Source: Treponema sp. (lineage in GTDB: Bacteria; Spirochaetota; Spirochaetia; Treponematales; Treponemataceae). Taken from it: a stretch of DNA of 64,000 nt. The translations under genes and the position numbers were made by a program. The stretch lies in NCBI GenBank assembly GCA_024690865.1, contig JAILON010000029.1, forward strand, positions 1 to 64,000, written 5' to 3'. Shown piece by piece: positions 53,018-60,301 of this stretch (the first letter of the stretch is position 1; each line of letters starts with the position of its first letter). Below the pieces are notes generated by a model. That model was not told where the DNA came from and made no database searches. It saw only the letters and a program-made list of their open reading frames with translations.

Positions 53018-54706
53018 ATGGCCAGCAACGTGCTAGACGGAAAAGACCTCATCAAATTCATCACGGCAGGAGCAGCAAACCTGAGGGAACACGCCCAGAT
53101 CGTCAACGACCTGAATGTATTCCCCATCCCGGACGGAGACACGGGCGAGAACATGAGCCTGACGATTGAAGGAGGAATCGGAGCCTTCGGCGGTGCTGGC
53201 GAAGGTGCCATCGGAGACTCAATCGGCGAAGCCTCCTCAAAAATAGCCTCGGGCATGTTGATGAATGCACGGGGCAACTCCGGGGTCATCCTCTCCCAGC
53301 TTTTCGCCGGAATCGCGGATAGACTCAAGGACAAGAAAACTGCCAGCGTGATAGACCTGGCGGACGCGCTCAAGATGGGCGTTGACAGGGCATACAAGGC
53401 GGTCGTCAATCCAACGGAAGGCACCATACTGACGGTTGCAAGGGAGACCAGCGATTTCGTCTATTCCCGGGTGAACGACGAGTCAAGCGGCAGTTCCCTT
53501 ATGGACGACACGCTCAAGGAGATGCGGGACTCACTGGACCGCACGCCAGAGCTCCTTTCCGTCCTCAAGGAGGCGGGGGTCGTGGACTCGGGGGGAGCAG
53601 GCCTCTACTATATCGTGGAAGGAATCTACCGGACCCTCCGGGGAGAAGGCACGACGGGGGAAGCGTACACCGCGGCCCCGACGCAGAAGAAGCTGGACTT
53701 CGGCAAGTTTACGGAATTCGACGTCATGAAATACGGCTACTGCACGGAATTCCTGCTCCGCCTGCAGACCTCCAAGATAGAGCTTTCCAGCTTCAAGATT
53801 GACAAGCTGATAAGCTTCCTGACCACGGTCGGGGATTCCATCGTCGCATTCCAGAACGGGACCATCGTCAAGGTCCACGTCCATACGATGACGCCCGGCA
53901 TGGTGCTGGACTACTGCCAGAAATACGGCGAGTTCCTCACGATAAAGATTGAAAACATGACGCTTGAACACAACGAGTCCACGGTGACCAACAACTTCAT
54001 GGCGCATGGTGAAATCGTCAAGGCGGAAAAACAGGCGAAACGCAAGAAGTACGCCACCATCGCCGTCGCAAACGGCGGGGGCATCCAGAAGACCTTCCGG
54101 GACTTGGGGGCAGACTTCGTCATAGACGGCGGGCAGACGAAAAACCCCTCCTCCGAAGACTTCATACGGGCGTTCGACACGGTCAATGCCGATACGATTT
54201 TCGTCCTCCCGAACAACTCAAACATCATCCTTGCGGCCCGGCAGGCTGCGGAACTGTACGAAAAGTCCGACGTCCGGGTCATAGACAGCAAGACCATCGG
54301 GGACGGCTATGCGGCACTGACGATGCTCTCCTACGACAGCGCGGACAGCGAGAAAATCGTACAGAACTTCACGGAAGCCATGGAGGGAGTCCAGACGGGC
54401 GAGGTTTCCATCGCCGTCAGGGACGCAAAGATTGGCGGCATGGAAATCCACTGCGGGGACTACATCGGCTTCTGTGGAAAGAGCATGCTCAGCTGCGACA
54501 GGGAGCGGATAGAGACGGCACGGAAGCTCGCCGATTCGCTCAAGGCAGGAGAGCACGAATTCATGATAGTGATATACGGAAAGTCCGTCGGCACAGAGGA
54601 ACGGGAGGACTTCCACACGTCCATCACGAAAAGCTACCCCAAGCTGGAGCTGTACGAGATAGACGGGGGACAGGACATCTACGACTACCTCCTGATACTG
54701 CAATAA
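53018..54706 (+). CDS. fakA: Fatty acid kinase catalytic protein (DAK2/DegV-like)
   Basis: A 562-residue FakA-type kinase. The N-terminal DhaL/DAK2 domain (about 1-205) has NVFPIPDGDTGENM with the metal-binding Asp39 and Asp41, ARGNSGVILSQLFAG, and VVDSGGAGLYYIVEG; a middle domain (about 215-320) and a C-terminal DegV-like domain (about 330-562; VANGGGIQKTFRDLGAD) follow. It phosphorylates FakB-bound fatty acid to acyl phosphate. ATG 53018 is preferred because AAGGGG lies seven bases upstream; ATG 53012 is too close to it. Confidence 0.9.
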   Translation: MASNVLDGKDLIKFITAGAANLREHAQIVNDLNVFPIPDGDTGENMSLTIEGGIGAFGGAGEGAIGDSIGEASSKIASGMLMNARGNSGVILSQLFAGIADRLKDKKTASVIDLADALKMGVDRAYKAVVNPTEGTILTVARETSDFVYSRVNDESSGSSLMDDTLKEMRDSLDRTPELLSVLKEAGVVDSGGAGLYYIVEGIYRTLRGEGTTGEAYTAAPTQKKLDFGKFTEFDVMKYGYCTEFLLRLQTSKIELSSFKIDKLISFLTTVGDSIVAFQNGTIVKVHVHTMTPGMVLDYCQKYGEFLTIKIENMTLEHNESTVTNNFMAHGEIVKAEKQAKRKKYATIAVANGGGIQKTFRDLGADFVIDGGQTKNPSSEDFIRAFDTVNADTIFVLPNNSNIILAARQAAELYEKSDVRVIDSKTIGDGYAALTMLSYDSADSEKIVQNFTEAMEGVQTGEVSIAVRDAKIGGMEIHCGDYIGFCGKSMLSCDRERIETARKLADSLKAGEHEFMIVIYGKSVGTEEREDFHTSITKSYPKLELYEIDGGQDIYDYLLILQ

Positions 54707-54717
54707 ACGGTCATTAT

Positions 54718-55335
54718 ATGGAACGAATCATTCCCACCTGCATCATCTGCGCCCTTGCGGCATACCTCATATCGGGGCTGAACCCCGCAATAGTCCTCTC
54801 CCGCCTCCTCTACCACGAGGACATACGGGACAAGGGCAGCGGAAACCCCGGCTTCACGAACTTCAACAGGGTCTACGGAAAAACAGCCTGGCTGGTGTTC
54901 ATCCTGGACGTGGGCAAGGGCGTGCTCCTCTGCCTGGCCGGAGCAATCCTGTTCCAGCGGCAGGGCCTGCCCTTCCAACTGGGAGCCTCCTTCACGGGCT
55001 TCTTCGCCATGCTCGGCCACTGCTACCCCGTCTGGTACCGCTTCAAGGGTGGCAAGGCCTTTCTGGTCGCAGTCGCCGCAATCTTCCTGATGGACTGGCG
55101 GATCGGCCTCATAGCGGCCGCCATCCTCTGCGCCATCCTCTTCACGGTGAAATACATGTCCCTGGCGACCATGCTGGCGGCGGCGGCCTGCCCTCCCCTC
55201 CTTTTCTTCTTTGGCTACGAGTCCGTCTGGGTACCCGTCATCTGCACGGCATCCGTCCTGCTCCTCATCTTCCGCCACAAGGAGAACATCAAGCGGCTCC
55301 TCACGGGAACGGAAACGAAATTCAAGTTCAAGTAA
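54718..55335 (+). CDS. plsY: Glycerol-3-phosphate acyltransferase PlsY
   Basis: A 205-residue polytopic membrane enzyme that moves the acyl group from acyl phosphate to glycerol-3-phosphate, giving lysophosphatidic acid. The two active-site motifs are GSGNPGFTNFNRVYG and GHCYPVWYRFKGGKA. It directly follows fakA by 11 bases, so acyl phosphate made by FakA can go straight to PlsY. The partner PlsX, which makes acyl phosphate from acyl-ACP, is not in the window. Confidence 0.93.
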   Translation: MERIIPTCIICALAAYLISGLNPAIVLSRLLYHEDIRDKGSGNPGFTNFNRVYGKTAWLVFILDVGKGVLLCLAGAILFQRQGLPFQLGASFTGFFAMLGHCYPVWYRFKGGKAFLVAVAAIFLMDWRIGLIAAAILCAILFTVKYMSLATMLAAAACPPLLFFFGYESVWVPVICTASVLLLIFRHKENIKRLLTGTETKFKFK

Positions 55336-55687
55336 CCCCGTCTACAACGCTGGCAGACTGACTGCGGCACTGTGGCAGATTGACTGTGGCACTGTAGCAA
55401 AGCGACTGTGGCAATAAGGCAGACCTGCTGCGGCAATAAGGTAGACTGGCCGTGGCAATGTAGCAGACGCCTGTGGCAATGTAGCAGACGCCTGTGGCAA
55501 TGTAGCAGAGCGACTGTGGCAACATGGCAGAGTGACTGTGGCAATATGGCAGAGCGACTGTGGCAATGTGGCAAAGCGACAGTGGCAACATGGCAGACGT
55601 CCTGCGGCATCGTAGAAAACTGCCTGCGGCAACTTGTAATCAAATGGCGTCCCGCTTGTTTAGAAAATATAAGGCCACGCCATTTCC
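55336..55687. other. Intergenic region mostly filled by a 22-bp repeat array
   Basis: The 435 bases between plsY and the SH3 gene contain the 22-bp-period array (55361-55645), then a promoter (55688-55716). I see no gene in the array; apparent reading frames arise because the repeats lack stop codons. Confidence 0.75.
55361..55645. repeat. Tandem array, 13 units of 21-22 bp
   Basis: The motif CTGTGGCA (or CTGCGGCA) recurs with unit starts at 55361, 55383, 55405, 55427, 55449, 55470, 55491, 55513, 55535, 55557, 55579, 55601 and 55623. Most steps are 22 bases and two are 21. The second half of each unit has the pattern TGTAGCAGA or ATGGCAGAG, so each unit holds two GGCA/AGCA-type elements about 11 bases apart. 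The array contains almost no stop codons in several frames. It has no spacers of the CRISPR kind. Confidence 0.92.
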
Positions 55688-55716
55688 TTGACAAACGGCG
55701 GAGAATCATCTACGAT
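55688..55716 (+). promoter_or_regulatory. Promoter of the SH3-M48 pair
   Basis: TTGACA (55688-55693), 17 bases, TACGAT (55711-55716). The leader is about 49 nt and has GGAGG at 55761-55765. Confidence 0.75.
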
Positions 55717-55771
55717 TTTAGAGGCTACGGTTTTTATCCTTTATGTTATATTGTAATTAACGGAGGTTTTT

Positions 55772-56215
55772 ATGAAATTCACAAAGAAAATTCTGTCGGT
55801 CGCCGTGACCATGCTGCTTTCAATGGCGGCGTTCGCCGAAACCTACTATGTTTCCGTAAAGAGCACAAACCTGAAGGCCAAGCCCTCCGGCTCATCCAAG
55901 AACCTTTCAAAAGTGAGCTATGGGGATGCCGTCACCTGGGTAAAGGACGATGGAAACTGGACCTTGGTCTCGTACGGAAAGACGGAAGGCTGGATAAGCA
56001 CCAATGCGATTACCAAGCGCAAGATCGTCTCTTCGAGCAAGGTGACTACGGATGCAAAGGAGATCGCCCTCGCCGGGAAAGGCTTCGGAGAAGGAATCAA
56101 CGCCGACAGCGAAGCCAGCAACTATACGGCAGTGAACGCCGTAGAAAAGAACGCCGTAAGCAACAGCGCGAACGAATCCTTCAAGTCCAAAGGCGGGCTC
56201 AAGGTAGCCGAGTGA
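55772..56215 (+). CDS. Exported bacterial SH3-domain protein
   Basis: A 147-residue exported protein. A signal peptide (cleavage probably after AAFA, residue 22) precedes a bacterial SH3 (SH3b) domain of about 60 residues with STNLKAKPSGSSKNLSKVSYG and the WISTNAI strand. The rest is a Ser/Asn/Ala-rich tail. SH3b domains bind cell-wall peptides or other proteins. GGAGG sits seven bases before the ATG. It overlaps the next gene by one base (TGATG), so it probably works with the M48 protease. Confidence 0.85.
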   Translation: MKFTKKILSVAVTMLLSMAAFAETYYVSVKSTNLKAKPSGSSKNLSKVSYGDAVTWVKDDGNWTLVSYGKTEGWISTNAITKRKIVSSSKVTTDAKEIALAGKGFGEGINADSEASNYTAVNAVEKNAVSNSANESFKSKGGLKVAE

Positions 56216-57147
56216 TGAAGATGACCATAAGACGGGCGGCCCTGCTGCTCGTCGCCGTCGGAAGCATGACCCTTGCTTCCGGCGAATCGACGGGCAAAGT
56301 GACCGGAGGGCTGAAAAGGATCGCCGACAAGATTACGCAAAAAGGACAGGAAATGTCCGACAAGAACCGGGTCAAGATAGACAAGAGCCGTGATGCCATA
56401 GCCAAATCCAAGGAAGAGATATCCCCGGAACAGGAGTATTACATAGGCAGGGAAGTTGCCGCCAAAATTCTGAGCAGCAACAGACTCTACCAGAATTCCG
56501 CAGCGACGGAATACGTGAACCAGATATGCACCGCCATAACGTCATCGTCCGATATGCCCGACATATTCAACGGTTACCACGTCGGCATCTTGGACAGCAA
56601 GGAGATAAATGCGGTCTCTACTCCCGGCGGACACATATTCGTCACGCGGGGACTTCTAGAATGCGCGTCCTCAGAAGACGAGGTTGCGGCCGTCATTGCG
56701 CATGAAATAGGGCACATCCAGCTGAAGCATGCGGTAAAATCTATAAAGACCAGCCGCCTGAACGAGGCGACCTTGAGTACGATTGAAGCGGCGGGATCCG
56801 TCGTTACGGGAAGTGCCTACCAGGATGGAGTCGGCAGTTCGGTAGACGAGCTGATGACCACGCTCAGCACGACGGGATATTCAAAGACGCAGGAATACGA
56901 GGCAGACGCCAAGGCCGCCCACCTGATGGCCGACGCGGGCTACAACCCGGAAGCCCTGCGCACCATGCTGAACGTCCTCAAGGAAAAGGAAAAGACGGAA
57001 AAAGGTGGAATGATGAAGACGCATCCCAGCGCCTCCTCCCGCCTCTTCCAAGTCCGCGGGCACATACGGAACGCATGCTACGGCATCAGCAACTTCAACG
57101 AGGACAAGCGGGAGGCTCGCTTTGCTTCCGTGAAGGGGGCCCTCTAG
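56215..57147 (+). CDS. M48-family metalloprotease, exported
   Basis: A 310-residue zinc protease with an N-terminal signal peptide and the active-site motif HEIGH (residues 163-167); the third ligand is Glu227 in EYEAD. The architecture matches the BepA/LoiP-like periplasmic M48 peptidases, which degrade misassembled outer-membrane proteins, or a lipoprotein-free form of them. It lies in the same exported pair as the SH3 protein and next to outer-membrane assembly genes (bamA, skp, tamB). Its stop codon overlaps that of mutS in the opposite direction. Confidence 0.88.
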   Translation: MKMTIRRAALLLVAVGSMTLASGESTGKVTGGLKRIADKITQKGQEMSDKNRVKIDKSRDAIAKSKEEISPEQEYYIGREVAAKILSSNRLYQNSAATEYVNQICTAITSSSDMPDIFNGYHVGILDSKEINAVSTPGGHIFVTRGLLECASSEDEVAAVIAHEIGHIQLKHAVKSIKTSRLNEATLSTIEAAGSVVTGSAYQDGVGSSVDELMTTLSTTGYSKTQEYEADAKAAHLMADAGYNPEALRTMLNVLKEKEKTEKGGMMKTHPSASSRLFQVRGHIRNACYGISNFNEDKREARFASVKGAL

Positions 57148-59738
57148 GACGGGAGGAGGGCGCTCCTCCACCGGGACAAAAGCTCCAGGGCTTTCAAGGG
57201 GGTAAGATTGTCGGGATCCACCGACAGGATTTCATCCAGCACGAGCTCCTCGTCGCTGAACAAGCCGGGAGCGGGAGGAGAAGAGCGTTCCTCGCGCTCC
57301 GGCTCCGCCCTGCCGTCGGCGGCAGCGTCCAGAACGGGCCTGTCTTCCGCCTCGGACTGGATCCGCTGGAGAATGGACTCCGCCCGTTCCAAGACGGAAT
57401 TCGGAAGTCCGGCGAGGCGGGCCACATGGATGCCATAGCTGTTTGCGCTGGCTCCGGCTATGACCTTGCGGAGGAACACGATGTCCGTTCCGTTCTCGCT
57501 CACAGCCATGCACAGTTTCTTCATCCGGGGATTTTCCAGCCGGGTAAGCTCATGATAATGGGTTGCGAACAAAGTCTTGCACTTCAGCACATCCAGCAGA
57601 TACTCGCTTACGGCCCACGCTATGGAAAGCCCGTCCTCCGTGCTGGTTCCACGTCCAACCTCATCCATGATGACGAGGGAATTTTCCGTAGCGGTGCGCA
57701 GTATGCGGGCCGTCTCCATCATCTCAACCAGGAATGTAGACTCGCCACGGGCAAGGTTGTCGCTCGCCCCTACCCTGCAGAATATCCTGTCCACCAGCCC
57801 CAGGCGCGCGGACGAAGCAGGAACGAAGCTTCCTATTTGGGCCAGGAGCGCGATGAGGGCATTTTGCCTGAGGAAGGTACTCTTTCCCGCCATGTTCGGC
57901 CCCGTTATAAGGGCAAAGCTGCTTCCGTCGCTACAAAGCTCCAGATCATTGGGAACGAATTCCCCTGAAGGCAGGTGCCGCTCCACGACGGGATGCCTGC
58001 CATCGCGGACTTCAAAGACCTGTCCCCCGTCCATCTCGGGCCTGACCCATGAATTCCTGGCGGCCGACTCCGCCAGGGAAGAAACGCAGTCGGCATAGGC
58101 TATCTCGCCCGCCATCTGCCTGAGGTAGCCGATATGCTGCTTCAGGGACGCACGGAATTCAACAAAAAGGTCGTGCTCCAGCTGCAGGATCCGCTCGCCG
58201 GATTCGTTCAGCTTGTCCTCAAGCTCCTTGAGCCGCGCCGTCGTAAAGCGGTCCATATTCACGAGCGTCCGCTTCTTTATGAAATAGTCGGGAACCAGGG
58301 AGAGCTTGGCCTTCGTCACTTCGATATAATAACCAAGGCTGGACGTGTTCTTTATGCGGAGGCTTTGGATTCCCGTTGCCTTGCGCTCCTCCTCGGCATA
58401 TTCCTCCAGGACCTTGTTGAAGTCATCCCGTATTTTCCTCCAGCGGTCCAGCTCTTCAGACCAGCCTTCTTTTATCATCCTGCCTTCGGTAAACACCGTG
58501 GACGGATCGTCATCTATGGCGGCTTCGATTTGACCGGCTATTTCACGGGCTGTATCCGGAGAAAGGGAGGCGAAATTCAAGTTGCCCAGGAGCTTCTGGG
58601 CATCGAGCCAGAGCTTCAAGCTCCGCTCCAATGCCTTCAAATCCTTGGCATGGGCCCTGTCCATCGCTATCCGTCCCGCAAGACGCTCTATGTCCAATAT
58701 GCCGTCCATCTGGGTACGGAAATTCCGCTGCATGCTGGAATCGTTGACGAAGAGGGCGACATGTTCCTGACGCATCCGTATCGTCTCAAGGTCCTTCAGG
58801 GGAAACATCAGGAAACGGCGGAGCATCCGCTGCCCCATCGAAGTCTTCGTCTGGTTCAGGCATTCCAGGAGGGAAAAGGCGACGCTACCATCCCGCAGGT
58901 TTTCCGTTATCTCAAGGTTCTTTCGCGAGGATTCGTCTATGACAACGTAGTCACTGTCCTTGTACACCATAAGGCTTTCCACGTGGGGAGAAAGCGAATT
59001 GGTTGCCTTTTCCATGTAGTCCAGCAGGAAACCTGCCGGAGGAACTTCTGGGGATTCTTCCGTCAAGGAAAAGGCCGACAGGGACGTCGTCTTGAAATGC
59101 TTCAGGAGCCGGTCATAGCACTGCTTGGCATTGAAATGCCAGTCGGGATAGAAGGATATGGCGATTCCGCCAAAATCGGCATAGACCTGGGCCAGGACAT
59201 CCAGCTTCCTCGCGCTCTCGGGCAAAAGCAGTTCCCGCGGCCTGCAGCGCCCCAGCTCCTTCATGAAATTCTCGTCCAAGGCGTCGGTCGGGAAACTGGT
59301 CGCCTTGAATTCCCCCGTGGTCACGTCCACATAGGCAAAGGCGGCCTTCTGCCGGGATATGAAGAAGGATGCAAGGAAGTTGTTGGCCCCTCCGTCTAAG
59401 AACTCGCTGTCAAGCACGGTTCCCGGCGTAATCGTTTCAACAACCTTCCGTTCCGTCAGCTGGCCATGGGGTGAAATGGGACCAATCTGCTCGGCGATGG
59501 TCACCTTCTTGCCCTTCCTCAGAAGACGGGCCAGGTAGATTTTATAGGCATGGTAGGGAATGCCGCACATCGGATGTTCGCCCCGGTGCGTCAAGGTCAG
59601 GTTGAGGAGCTTGGAAACCTCCTCCGCCTGCTCGTCGAACATCTCATAGAAATCACCCAGGCGAAAGAAAAGTATTTCGTCTGGATGCTGGGCCTTCAGG
59701 CTCTGGTACTGTAGGAAAAGTGGTGTTTCGTCCGTCAT
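57144..59738 (-). CDS. mutS: DNA mismatch repair protein MutS
   Basis: An 864-residue mismatch sensor. The N-terminal mismatch-binding motif is RLGDFYEMF, the connector and clamp domains follow, and the ATPase has Walker A GPNMAGKST and the VIMDEVGRGTSTEDGLS region. The C-terminal tail is acidic and Pro/Ala-rich. ATG 59738 is preferred over TTG 59756; neither has a strong ribosome site. It ends the tamB-bamA-skp-mutS run. Confidence 0.95.
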   Translation of the reverse strand: MTDETPLFLQYQSLKAQHPDEILFFRLGDFYEMFDEQAEEVSKLLNLTLTHRGEHPMCGIPYHAYKIYLARLLRKGKKVTIAEQIGPISPHGQLTERKVVETITPGTVLDSEFLDGGANNFLASFFISRQKAAFAYVDVTTGEFKATSFPTDALDENFMKELGRCRPRELLLPESARKLDVLAQVYADFGGIAISFYPDWHFNAKQCYDRLLKHFKTTSLSAFSLTEESPEVPPAGFLLDYMEKATNSLSPHVESLMVYKDSDYVVIDESSRKNLEITENLRDGSVAFSLLECLNQTKTSMGQRMLRRFLMFPLKDLETIRMRQEHVALFVNDSSMQRNFRTQMDGILDIERLAGRIAMDRAHAKDLKALERSLKLWLDAQKLLGNLNFASLSPDTAREIAGQIEAAIDDDPSTVFTEGRMIKEGWSEELDRWRKIRDDFNKVLEEYAEEERKATGIQSLRIKNTSSLGYYIEVTKAKLSLVPDYFIKKRTLVNMDRFTTARLKELEDKLNESGERILQLEHDLFVEFRASLKQHIGYLRQMAGEIAYADCVSSLAESAARNSWVRPEMDGGQVFEVRDGRHPVVERHLPSGEFVPNDLELCSDGSSFALITGPNMAGKSTFLRQNALIALLAQIGSFVPASSARLGLVDRIFCRVGASDNLARGESTFLVEMMETARILRTATENSLVIMDEVGRGTSTEDGLSIAWAVSEYLLDVLKCKTLFATHYHELTRLENPRMKKLCMAVSENGTDIVFLRKVIAGASANSYGIHVARLAGLPNSVLERAESILQRIQSEAEDRPVLDAAADGRAEPEREERSSPPAPGLFSDEELVLDEILSVDPDNLTPLKALELLSRWRSALLPS

Positions 59739-59762
59739 CTTTGCTTTTACGGCCAAAAGCGA

Positions 59763-60290
59763 CTACAGGCCCAGCTGCGTTATGACATCATCGGTAATAT
59801 CAACAGAAGGGCTGTACCAGAGGATTGCATTGGCCTGCTGGAGGCTCATCACAACGCTGTAGCCGCCGCTTTCAGCAATCTTTTCGATAGTTGCATAGAG
59901 GTTTTCGTAAAACTCATCGTTGTCCTCAAGGGATGCCTTAAGCGAATCCAGCTCCGCATTCTTGGCGGTGGCATATTCCTTGATGTAGTCGGTCTTTTGG
60001 GAAATCTCGGAGGCAAGCGCGGCGGCAGAGGCTGAATCCCCATTCCGCTCATACTCGAGCTTCTTGTCATGCAGGACTTCAAGTTCCTTCGTCAAACCGT
60101 CTATCTCGTTCTGGTAGTCCCCTTTCTTGTTCTCATAGTTGCGGACAGAGGACGAATTACGGAAATATGCCTGGTAGACCCTCGCGGTGTCTATTACGGC
60201 AAAACGAGTAATCTGCTGGGCAAAGGCCCCTTTTGCCATAAAAAGGAGTCCGCAGACTAGCAAGCCCTTCAAAAGCTTCTTATGATTCAT
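59763..60290 (-). CDS. skp: OmpH/Skp-family periplasmic chaperone
   Basis: A 175-residue exported chaperone with signal peptide (cleaved about residue 24, AFAQ) and long coiled-coil arms. The first strand RFAVIDTARVYQAYF and the C-terminal strand DDVITQLGL match OmpH proteins. It hands unfolded outer-membrane proteins to BamA. ATG 60290 is preferred because AGGGG lies eight bases upstream. Only 11 bases separate it from bamA. Confidence 0.9.
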   Translation of the reverse strand: MNHKKLLKGLLVCGLLFMAKGAFAQQITRFAVIDTARVYQAYFRNSSSVRNYENKKGDYQNEIDGLTKELEVLHDKKLEYERNGDSASAAALASEISQKTDYIKEYATAKNAELDSLKASLEDNDEFYENLYATIEKIAESGGYSVVMSLQQANAILWYSPSVDITDDVITQLGL

Positions 60291-60301
60291 ATACATCGCC
60301 C

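Noticed and set aside
55361-55645. CRISPR array
   Set aside because: Whole units repeat without unique spacers; no cas genes are nearby.
55215-55709. His/Cys/Leu-rich reading frames on the minus strand across the 22-bp array
   Set aside because: All three frames are open only because the repeats lack stop codons, and the 22-base period shifts frame every unit.
55408-56214. N-terminal extension of the M48 protease through the repeat array and SH3 gene
   Set aside because: The proper ATG at 56215 gives a signal peptide; the extension reads through the 22-bp repeats and another gene.
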